A stretch of 64,000 nt of DNA from Streptomyces luteolifulvus (GTDB taxonomy: Bacteria > Actinomycetota > Actinomycetes > Streptomycetales > Streptomycetaceae): positions 1 to 64,000 of the forward strand of contig NZ_VZRB01000001.1 of NCBI RefSeq assembly GCF_008806595.1, given 5' to 3'. The position numbers and the translations under genes are program-made. A model generated the notes under the pieces. The model did not search any database, was not told the DNA's origin, and saw only the letters and a list, made by a program, of their open reading frames with translations. Below are positions 37,561-45,420 of the stretch, piece by piece. Every line of letters starts with the position of its first letter. Position 1 is the stretch's first letter.

Positions 37561-37595
37561 TCACCCGAAGTAGCGGAATAGGGCGATTCGGGTGA
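37561..37595. promoter_or_regulatory. Long-spaced inverted repeat between divergent genes
   Basis: TCACCCGAA (37561-37569) and TTCGGGTGA (37587-37595) are perfect 9-bp inverted arms, 17 bp apart. Arm centres lie 26 bp apart, about two and a half helical turns. The element sits between the Rieske operon (37480) and aroH (37726). Confidence 0.5.
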
Positions 37596-37725
37596 CATCA
37601 ACGGATTGTCTTCCCTCTCCCGGGGCTCCTCCCCTCGTCTCAGCGGGCGGGCGGCGGCCACCCGGCAGGCGCGGGCTGACTAGGCTGGATGTGCCAAGAG
37701 CCGTACATCAGCAAGGAGCAGCGCC

Positions 37726-38094
37726 GTGGCGGTACGAGCGGTCCGGGGGGCCGTCCAACTGGAACGGGACGAGGCCGCCCACATGGGCGAACAGGTCGGT
37801 GCCCTGCTCACCGCGGTCATGGAGCGGAACGGCCTGACCACGGACGACCTGATCAGCATCTGGTTCACGGCCACGCCCGATCTGCACAGCGACTTCCCGG
37901 CCGCCGCGGCCCGCAAGCTCGGCAGCGGCTTCGCCGACGTACCGCTGATCTGCGCCCAGGAGCTGGACATCGAGGGCGCCATGCCCCGTGTCGTCCGGCT
38001 CCTCGCCCATGTCGACTCCGACCGGCCGCGCGCCGACATCGACCATGTCTACCTCGGTGCCGCGGCCGCCCTGCGCAAGGACATCGCCCAGTGA
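37726..38094 (+). CDS. aroH: Chorismate mutase, AroH type
   Basis: 122 residues from GTG 37726 with AAGGAG 8 nt upstream. The trimeric AroH fold is evident: VRAVRGAVQLERDEAAHMGE, the catalytic Arg in the first strand, and CAQELDIEGAMPRVVRLLAH. It converts chorismate to prephenate for Tyr/Phe. GTGA overlap with tyrA links the two consecutive steps. A TAGGCT (37682) may be the -10 box, giving a leader of ~32 nt. Confidence 0.95.
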   Translation: MAVRAVRGAVQLERDEAAHMGEQVGALLTAVMERNGLTTDDLISIWFTATPDLHSDFPAAAARKLGSGFADVPLICAQELDIEGAMPRVVRLLAHVDSDRPRADIDHVYLGAAAALRKDIAQ

Positions 38095-39176
38095 GGACCG
38101 CACTCGTCATCGGAACCGGACTCATCGGTACGTCCGCGGCCCTGGCGCTGGCCCAGCGGGGCGTCGTCGTCCATCTTGCCGACCAGGACCCCGAACAGGC
38201 CCGTACGGCGGCCGCGCTCGGCGCCGGCACGGACGAGGCGCCCGAGGGCCCCGTCGACCTCGCGGTCATCGCCGCCCCGCCGGCCCATGTGGCCGCGGTC
38301 CTCGCCGACGCCATGCGCCGCGGTCTGGCGCGCGGCTACCTCGACGTGGCCAGCGTCAAGGGCGGGCCCCGCCGCGAGCTGGAGGCGCTGGGCCTCGACC
38401 TGTCGCCCTACATCGGCAGCCACCCCATGTCCGGCCGCGAGAAGTCCGGCCCCCTGGCGGCCACCGGCGACCTGTTCGAGGGCCGCCCCTGGGTACTGAC
38501 GCCGACCCGCGACACCGACACCGAGGTGCTCAACCTCGCCCTGGAACTGGTCTCGCACTGCCGGGCCGTGCCGGTCGTCATGGACGCCGACGCCCACGAC
38601 CGCGCCGTCGCCCTGGTCTCGCACATGCCCCACCTAATCTCCAGCATGGTCGCCGCGCGCCTGGAGCACGCCGAGGAGGCCGCCGTACGGCTGTGCGGAC
38701 AGGGCATCCGGGACGTCACCCGGATCGCCGCCTCCGACCCCCGCATGTGGATCGACATCCTCTCCGCCAACCCCGGGCCGGTCGCCGACCTCCTCGCGGA
38801 CGTGTCCGCCGACCTCGACGAGACGGTCCAGGCGCTGCGGGCCCTGCAGTCCTCCGACGAGGCCAAGCGCCGGGACGGCGTCACCGGCATCGAGGACGTT
38901 CTGCGCCGCGGCAACGCGGGCCAGGTCCGCGTCCCGGGCAAGCACGGATCCGCACCACGCGCCTACGACGTCGTGGCCGTCCTCATCGACGACCAGCCGG
39001 GCCAGCTGGCCCGCATCTTCGCGGACGCCGGGATGGCCGGCGTCAACATCGAGGACGTGCGGATCGAGCACGCGACCGGGCAGCAGGCGGGTCTGGTGCA
39101 GCTGATGGTGGAGCCCAAGGCGGCGCCGGTCCTCACGGCTGCGCTGCGGGAACGGGGCTGGGCGATCCGCCAGTAG
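38091..39176 (+). CDS. tyrA: Prephenate dehydrogenase with C-terminal ACT domain
   Basis: 361 residues from GTG 38091. Rossmann motif VIGTGLIGTSAALALAQRG; substrate site IGSHPMSGREKSGPLAATGD and helical domain with VVMDADAHDRAVALVSHMPH. From ~285 an ACT domain (YDVVAVLIDDQPGQLARIFA) probably mediates feedback by tyrosine. It makes 4-hydroxyphenylpyruvate from prephenate. Coupled to aroH, followed after 116 nt by cmk. Confidence 0.95.
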   Translation: MRTALVIGTGLIGTSAALALAQRGVVVHLADQDPEQARTAAALGAGTDEAPEGPVDLAVIAAPPAHVAAVLADAMRRGLARGYLDVASVKGGPRRELEALGLDLSPYIGSHPMSGREKSGPLAATGDLFEGRPWVLTPTRDTDTEVLNLALELVSHCRAVPVVMDADAHDRAVALVSHMPHLISSMVAARLEHAEEAAVRLCGQGIRDVTRIAASDPRMWIDILSANPGPVADLLADVSADLDETVQALRALQSSDEAKRRDGVTGIEDVLRRGNAGQVRVPGKHGSAPRAYDVVAVLIDDQPGQLARIFADAGMAGVNIEDVRIEHATGQQAGLVQLMVEPKAAPVLTAALRERGWAIRQ

Positions 39177-39292
39177 ACCGGGCAGGCCCGCGGGCCCCGG
39201 GCGGCCGGACGAGTGACCCGCACCCAGTAACCTTGTCGAGGGCATCATCCGCCCCCACCCACCACCACACCGGACCAGGAAGGTGCCCCCAC

Positions 39293-39973
39293 GTGGAACG
39301 CGCCGCTGTGATTGTCGCCATCGACGGCCCCTCCGGCACGGGCAAGTCGAGCACATCGAAGGCCGTGGCCGCGCAGCTCGGCCTGAGCTACCTGGACACC
39401 GGCGCCCAGTACCGGGCGATCACCTGGTGGATGGTGAACAACGGAATCGACATCGACGACCCGACCGCGATCGCCGCCGTGGCCGGCAAGCCGGAGATCG
39501 TCTCGGGCACCGACCCGGGGCACCCGACGATCACCGTCGACGGCACCGACGTGGCCGGCCCGATCCGCACCCAGGAGGTCACCTCCAAGGTCAGCGCGGT
39601 CAGCGCGGTGCCCGAGGTGCGCACCCGGATCACGGAGCTGCAGCGCTCGCTCGCCACCTCCGCCGAGCAGGGCATCGTGGTCGAGGGCCGCGACATCGGT
39701 ACGACCGTGCTGCCCGACGCCGACCTGAAGATCTTCCTCACCGCCTCCCCGGAGGCGCGCGCCGCCCGCCGCAGCGGTGAGCTGAAGGGTGCCGACGTCC
39801 ACGCCACCCGCGCGGCCCTGATCAAGCGGGACGCCGCCGACTCCAGCCGCAAGGCCTCGCCGCTCGCCAAGGCGGACGACGCGGTCGAGGTGGACACCAC
39901 CGACCTCACGCTCGCGCAGGTCATAGAGTGCGTGGTCACCCTCGTCGAGGAGAAGCGGGCGGCCGCGAAGTGA
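39293..39973 (+). CDS. cmk: Cytidylate kinase
   Basis: 226 residues from GTG 39293 with AGGAAG upstream. P-loop AIDGPSGTGKSSTSKAVA; CMP-binding LDTGAQYRAITWWMVNNG (family usually has TGAMYR); VVEGRDIGTTVLPDADLKIF and RAALIKRDAADSSRKASPL. Phosphorylates CMP and dCMP. The cmk-acyltransferase-der order is conserved in actinobacteria. Its stop overlaps the next start (GTGA). Confidence 0.95.
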   Translation: MERAAVIVAIDGPSGTGKSSTSKAVAAQLGLSYLDTGAQYRAITWWMVNNGIDIDDPTAIAAVAGKPEIVSGTDPGHPTITVDGTDVAGPIRTQEVTSKVSAVSAVPEVRTRITELQRSLATSAEQGIVVEGRDIGTTVLPDADLKIFLTASPEARAARRSGELKGADVHATRAALIKRDAADSSRKASPLAKADDAVEVDTTDLTLAQVIECVVTLVEEKRAAAK

Positions 39974-40617
39974 CCGAGCTGCCGTCGGTGCGGGGAGCCG
40001 AGGTCGGGCGGCGCATCGGCGTCGGCCTGATGTACGGCCTGTGGAAGCCGCGCGTGCTGGGCGCCTGGCGGGTCCCCGCGACCGGCCCGGTGATCTTCGC
40101 CGTCAACCACTCCCACAACATCGACGGCCCGATGGTCATGGGCGTGGCGCCCCGGCCGACGCACTTCCTGATCAAGAAGGAGGCGTTCGTCGGCCCGCTC
40201 GACCCCTTCCTGACGCGGATCGGCCAGCTCAAGGTGGACCGTGAGACCACCGACCGCACGGCGATCACGCGGGCGCTCGACCTGCTGGCCGCCGGCGGTG
40301 TGCTCGGCATCTTCCCGGAAGGCACCCGGGGCGAGGGCGACTTCGCCTCGCTGCGCGCCGGGCTCGCGTACTTCGCCGTACGCAGCGGTGCCCCCGTCGT
40401 CCCGGTCGCCGTGCTGGGAAGTTCCGACCGGCCCGGCCGGTTGATAAAGGGGCTGCCTCCGCTGCGCAGCCGCGTCGACGTGGTCTTCGGTAACCCGTTC
40501 GACGCGGGCGACGGCAGCGGACGGCGCACCCGCAAGGCCCTGGACGAGGCGACCGAACGCATCCAGAAGCAGCTCACCGCACACCTGGAAAACGCCAGGC
40601 GCCTCACAGGGCGCTAG
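39970..40617 (+). CDS. Lysophospholipid acyltransferase family protein (PlsC-like)
   Basis: 215 residues from GTG 39970, coupled to cmk. Block I NHSHNIDG (His-x4-Asp), block II region FLIKKEAFVGPLDPFLTRIG, block III IFPEGTRGEGDFASLRAGLA and block IV VVPVAVLGSSDRP are all present. Likely transfers a fatty acyl group to 1-acyl-glycerol-3-phosphate at the membrane. The der gene follows after 78 nt. Confidence 0.93.
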   Translation: MTELPSVRGAEVGRRIGVGLMYGLWKPRVLGAWRVPATGPVIFAVNHSHNIDGPMVMGVAPRPTHFLIKKEAFVGPLDPFLTRIGQLKVDRETTDRTAITRALDLLAAGGVLGIFPEGTRGEGDFASLRAGLAYFAVRSGAPVVPVAVLGSSDRPGRLIKGLPPLRSRVDVVFGNPFDAGDGSGRRTRKALDEATERIQKQLTAHLENARRLTGR

Positions 40618-40695
40618 GCGACACTTCAGTAGTGGACCTCCGTCGAACACGGGCGGTCCACCGATCACCACGATGAACGACGAGGTACGGACTTC

Positions 40696-42177
40696 ATGAA
40701 CGACCACATCCAGCCCGACGGCTCGGCCGCGCACGAGCACGATCACGGGGCGCTCGGCGACGCCGAGTACGCGGAGTTCATGGAGCTCGCCACCGAGGAG
40801 GGCTTCGACCTCGAGGACGTCGAGGGTGCCATCGAGGCGGCCGGTCATGGACCGCTGCCCGTCCTCGCCGTCGTCGGCCGCCCGAATGTCGGCAAGTCGA
40901 CCCTGGTCAACCGCATCATCGGCCGCCGCGAGGCGGTCGTCGAGGACAAGCCCGGCGTCACCCGCGACCGTGTCACCTACGAGGCCGAGTGGGCGGGCCG
41001 CCGCTTCAAGGTCGTCGACACCGGCGGCTGGGAGCAGGACGTCCTCGGTATCGACGCCTCGGTGGCGGCGCAGGCCGAGTATGCGATCGAGGCCGCCGAC
41101 GCCGTCGTCTTCGTCGTCGACGCCAAGGTCGGCGCCACCGACACCGACGAGGCGGTCGTACGCCTGCTGCGCAAGGCCGGCAAGCCCGTGGTGCTGTGCG
41201 CCAACAAGGTGGACGGCCCGAGCGGCGAGGCCGACGCGGCGTACCTGTGGTCGCTGGGCCTCGGCGAGCCGCACCCGGTCTCGGCGCTGCACGGCCGCGG
41301 CACCGGCGACATGCTGGACGCCGTTCTGGAGGTGCTGCCGGACGCGCCCGAGCAGAGCTTCGGCACCGCGATCGGCGGCCCGCGCCGTATCGCCCTGATC
41401 GGCCGCCCGAACGTCGGCAAGTCCTCGCTGCTCAACAAGGTGGCGGGCGAGGAGCGCGTCGTCGTCAACGAGCTCGCGGGGACCACCCGTGACCCGGTCG
41501 ACGAGCTCATCGAACTGGGCGGCGTGACCTGGAAGTTCGTCGACACGGCCGGCATCCGCAAGCGCGTCCACCTCCAGCAGGGCGCCGACTACTACGCCTC
41601 GCTGCGCACCGCGGCCGCCGTCGAGAAGGCCGAGGTGGCGGTCATCCTGATCGATGCCGCCGAGTCCATCTCGGTCCAGGACCAGCGCATCGTCACCATG
41701 GCCGTCGAGGCGGGCCGTGCCATGGTCATCGCCTACAACAAGTGGGACACCCTCGACGAGGAGCGCCGCTACTACCTGGAGCGGGAGATCGAGACCGAGT
41801 TCGGCCAGGTCGCCTGGGCCCCGCGGGTGAACGTCTCGGCGCGCACCGGGCGGCACATGGAGAAGCTGGTCCCGGCGATCGAAGCCGCCCTGGCCGGCTG
41901 GGAGACCCGCGTCCCGACGGGCCGCCTCAACGCCTTCCTCGGCGAACTGGTCGCCGCCCACCCGCATCCGATCCGGGGCGGCAAGCAGCCGCGCATCCTG
42001 TTCGGCACGCAGGCCGGCACCAAGCCCCCGCGGTTCGTGCTCTTCGCCTCCGGCTTCATCGAGGCGGGCTACCGGCGCTTCATCGAGCGCCGGCTGCGGG
42101 AGGAGTTCGGCTTCGAGGGAACGCCGATCCATATCTCCGTGCGGGTGCGCGAGAAGCGCGGCGCGAAGAAGAAGTGA
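40696..42177 (+). CDS. der: Ribosome biogenesis GTPase Der (EngA)
   Basis: 493 residues. Starts at ATG 40696 (an out-of-register copy of ATGAACGAC lies at 40672). The first ~55 residues are an acidic His/Glu-rich extension. Two tandem GTPase domains: [16 protein letters not shown] (~residue 62) with NKVDGP, and [16 protein letters not shown] (~237) with NKWDTL; a C-terminal KH-like domain ends in [11 protein letters not shown]. Essential for 50S assembly. A perfect terminator follows. Confidence 0.96.
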   Translation: MNDHIQPDGSAAHEHDHGALGDAEYAEFMELATEEGFDLEDVEGAIEAAGHGPLPVLAVVGRPNVGKSTLVNRIIGRREAVVEDKPGVTRDRVTYEAEWAGRRFKVVDTGGWEQDVLGIDASVAAQAEYAIEAADAVVFVVDAKVGATDTDEAVVRLLRKAGKPVVLCANKVDGPSGEADAAYLWSLGLGEPHPVSALHGRGTGDMLDAVLEVLPDAPEQSFGTAIGGPRRIALIGRPNVGKSSLLNKVAGEERVVVNELAGTTRDPVDELIELGGVTWKFVDTAGIRKRVHLQQGADYYASLRTAAAVEKAEVAVILIDAAESISVQDQRIVTMAVEAGRAMVIAYNKWDTLDEERRYYLEREIETEFGQVAWAPRVNVSARTGRHMEKLVPAIEAALAGWETRVPTGRLNAFLGELVAAHPHPIRGGKQPRILFGTQAGTKPPRFVLFASGFIEAGYRRFIERRLREEFGFEGTPIHISVRVREKRGAKKK

Positions 42178-42178
42178 C

Positions 42179-42210
42179 AGAAGGGCGGCCCCTGTCGGAG
42201 CCGCCCTTCT
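42179..42210 (+). terminator. der terminator
   Basis: AGAAGGGCGGC (42179-42189) pairs perfectly with GCCGCCCTTCT (42200-42210), 10-nt loop, starting 2 nt after the der stop. Confidence 0.8.
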
Positions 42211-42217
42211 CCGGTCT

Positions 42218-42250
42218 CTCACAGACCCCTGGCACCCTCACAGACCCCTG
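42218..42250. repeat. 14-bp direct repeat, period 19
   Basis: CTCACAGACCCCTG occurs at 42218-42231 and 42237-42250. The second copy contains the stop codon (42238-42240) of the minus-strand hypothetical gene. Confidence 0.85.
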
Positions 42251-42621
42251 CGTGGACCCGGCGGCAGCGCCGCGGGGACGTGGTGCATCCCGGTGCCGTG
42301 CTGCTGGGCGATCTGCCCGACGCGCTGCCACTGCCCGCTGCCGTGGCGGGTGCTGACCGCGCCCGTGCTGTAGGCGCCGTACGAGCTGCTGAACGACCCC
42401 GGGCGGTGTCCGCCGTGCGAGTGCGGGAGGTTCCCGAAGCCGGTGAAGCCCAGTTCCTCCTCACCGCTGCGGTCACCCGGCAGCGCGCGGAAGGACTCGA
42501 CGTACTCGGCGTAGAGCGCGTCGTAGATCGGCGTGGCCGAGGGGCCGCCCTGGTGGTCCTGAGCCGGCCGCGCGGACGGGATCTGAAGGGACTGGCGGCG
42601 TGAAACGTCGTAAGCGTGCAC
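42238..42621 (-). CDS. Conserved hypothetical protein, Streptomyces type
   Basis: 127 residues from GTG 42621. A helical N-terminal core PIYDALYAEYVESFRALPGD with GEEELGFTGFG is followed by a His/Gly/Ser-rich tail (NLPHSHGGHRPGSFSSSYGA) rich in Gln-His. I recognise it only as a conserved streptomycete protein of unknown function. It follows the 42697 gene on the same strand after a 75-nt gap containing a GGGGCGGCGCCCC hairpin. Confidence 0.68.
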   Translation of the reverse strand: MHAYDVSRRQSLQIPSARPAQDHQGGPSATPIYDALYAEYVESFRALPGDRSGEEELGFTGFGNLPHSHGGHRPGSFSSSYGAYSTGAVSTRHGSGQWQRVGQIAQQHGTGMHHVPAALPPGPRRGL

Positions 42622-42696
42622 GTATGTCCAAACGACCCCGAACGAGAAGAGATGCGGCCGGGGCGGCGCCCCTTTCAGCGCACGGCGTTACGGCGC

Positions 42697-43479
42697 TCAG
42701 ACACCCGCCAGCGGCAACGCCGCAGCGACGAGCTTTCCGTTGGCCGCCGCCCTGTCCAGCGCATTGCGCAGCAGATCCTCCCGCGGCTGACGCCCGATGG
42801 ACCCCACCGGCGCGGCAAACATCAGCACCTGCTGGTGCTTGTTCGCGGCCGCCCGCCAGCTGTCGGTGACCTGGAGCGGCTGGTGCGCCTGCCACCAGGC
42901 GACCGGGGCGCCGCCGGCCGCGCCCGGCTGGAGCACCGCGTGCAGCTGGCCCATCGCGAGCAGTACGGACCAGCCGTGCAGGACGGGCGGCACGGACCCG
43001 ATCGCGGTCAGCGGCATGAAACCCTGCTCGATGAGCAGCGGCAGGAAGTCGTCGCCGAGGCCGGTCGATCCGGGGCGCACGATGGGGGCGGTCGGCTCGA
43101 CCACCAGGGCCGGGTGCAACTCCCCGGCGATCAGGACCAGTCCACTGGTCACGCCGAGCACGGCCTGCTGGGGCATGACCTTGTGGGGCTCCAGGTCGAC
43201 GGTGTCGCCGGTGATGGACTTCACCGCTCCCTGGAGCTGTTCCTCGGTGACCTGGACTACCTGCGAAGGCAGGCAGGTGGCGTGGGCGAAGGCGAGGACG
43301 GCCGTCTCGTCGCCGATGAACAGGACGGTGCTGGTGCGCTCCTGTTCGGAGTCGCCCGGGGTGCGGCAGGAGGTGCAGTCGTAACTGCCGGGGGCGTTGT
43401 GTCCGGCGAGCAGCCGGTCGGCCTCTTCGTCGCCGATCTCGGCACGTACCTCGTCGCTGACGTCGAGCATGCGCGGCAC
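42697..43479 (-). CDS. Conserved hypothetical protein with a CxxC motif
   Basis: 260 residues from ATG 43479 with GGGAGCC upstream. N-terminus MPRMLDVSDEVRAEIGDEEA, then a CTSC pair (residues 35-38) and a further Cys in HATCLP. Later, LVLIAGELHPALVVEPTAPI and PPVLHGWSVLLAMGQLHAVL look like beta strands of a globular domain. I do not recognise the family or function. The Cys pair could bind zinc. Confidence 0.7.
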   Translation of the reverse strand: MPRMLDVSDEVRAEIGDEEADRLLAGHNAPGSYDCTSCRTPGDSEQERTSTVLFIGDETAVLAFAHATCLPSQVVQVTEEQLQGAVKSITGDTVDLEPHKVMPQQAVLGVTSGLVLIAGELHPALVVEPTAPIVRPGSTGLGDDFLPLLIEQGFMPLTAIGSVPPVLHGWSVLLAMGQLHAVLQPGAAGGAPVAWWQAHQPLQVTDSWRAAANKHQQVLMFAAPVGSIGRQPREDLLRNALDRAAANGKLVAAALPLAGV

Positions 43480-43693
43480 GGGTGGCTCCCTCGGGATGCG
43501 GTGCGTGGCAGGGCCGGGTGGCTCCCGGCCGTGAACCCGTGGGTCCCGGGCTCATGAAGAAGACAACGGCCGATCTGTGGCGGGAGTCACGCTCCAGAGC
43601 GAACGGAATCGAACCATCCACCGCGCAGGGTCACTCCGGGTGCGAAATCGGGCACTCTCCGTCAACTCCGTGGAATTCAAAGGAAGTTGGATC

Positions 43694-43709
43694 GGTGAAG
43701 TGGGTCACA
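43694..43709. promoter_or_regulatory. Crp-like binding site
   Basis: GGTGA-AGTGGG-TCACA matches the Crp consensus TGTGA-N6-TCACA at 9 of 10 positions. It lies about 150 bp upstream of the predicted rpf transcription start. Crp is reported to bind upstream of the rpfA gene in S. coelicolor (established knowledge). Confidence 0.6.
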
Positions 43710-43821
43710 GATCGCCGAAGCAGCTGGTGGACAAATCCGGATATCCACGAATGAAGTGGGTGGCCGGAAATCGCCGATACCCGAGGTAACGGCGAACTGG
43801 CCTGGAATGACAAGCAGTTGG

Positions 43822-44688
<867 letters not shown>

Positions 44689-44710
44689 GTGCTCCCCCTG
44701 TCCCGGGCAC

Positions 44711-44742
44711 GGGGCCCCGCCCGGCCGGCCGGGCGGGGCCCC
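44711..44742. terminator. Strong terminator between rpf and livF
   Basis: Perfect 14-bp stem (44711-44724 with 44729-44742) and a 4-nt loop, between the convergent genes rpf and livF; can serve both strands. Confidence 0.85.
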
Positions 44743-44772
44743 TCCGCGGAGCGAACCGGCCGAGCCGACCGG

Positions 44773-45420
44773 TCATCCCGCACGGCGCTCCAGTTCGGCC
44801 GCCTCTCCACCGAACACGACGGCGCCTCGTCGCAGTTCGTACACGAGTGCCCCCCGGCCGTGCAGCGCCGCCGGCAGCCGCTGCTCGGCGATCACCACGC
44901 ATGCGTCGAGCGAGCGGAGCATCTCGTACGTGCGGGCCGCGACCGTGGGCGACATGCCCTGCGCGGGTTCGTCGACGAGCACCACGCGCGCGCGTGCCAG
45001 CAGGGCGCGGGAGAGGGCGAGCATGCGCTGCTCGCCGCCGGAGAGCGTGCCGGCCCGGCGGTCTAGCAGCGGGCTCAGCTGCGGGTAGGTGTCGAGGGCC
45101 GGCCGCGGTTCCGGGGCGGCCAGCTCCAGGTTCTCCCGCACGGTGAGCGACCCGAACACCGCCTGCCGTTCGGGGACCAGGCACAGCCCGCGGCGGGCCC
45201 GCTCGTAGGCGGGCATCCGGGTCACGTCGGCGCCGTCCCACACCACCGCCCCGCCGGACAGCGGCACGGTTCCGGCCAGGGCGCGCAGAGCGGTCGTACG
45301 GCCGCTGCCGTTGCGGCCCAGCAGCACGGTCAGGCCGGGTCCGGGCGCGGCGAGTGTCACGCCGTGCAGGGCTTCCAGCGGGCCGTAGCGCACGCGCGCG
45401 TGGCGCAGGGAGATGGTCAT
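44773..45420 (-). CDS. livF: Branched-chain amino-acid-type ABC transporter ATP-binding protein, LivF family
   Basis: 215 residues from ATG 45420, overlapping the fused permease/ATPase stop by ATGA. Walker A LLGRNGSGRTTALRAL (GRT replaces the usual GKT), Q-loop LVPERQAVFGSLTVRE, signature LSGGEQRMLALSRALLA, Walker B VVLVDEPAQGMSPT. It forms the second ATPase of a Liv-type importer. Arg at the P-loop Lys position is unusual and could reduce hydrolysis. Confidence 0.9.
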   Translation of the reverse strand: MTISLRHARVRYGPLEALHGVTLAAPGPGLTVLLGRNGSGRTTALRALAGTVPLSGGAVVWDGADVTRMPAYERARRGLCLVPERQAVFGSLTVRENLELAAPEPRPALDTYPQLSPLLDRRAGTLSGGEQRMLALSRALLARARVVLVDEPAQGMSPTVAARTYEMLRSLDACVVIAEQRLPAALHGRGALVYELRRGAVVFGGEAAELERRAG

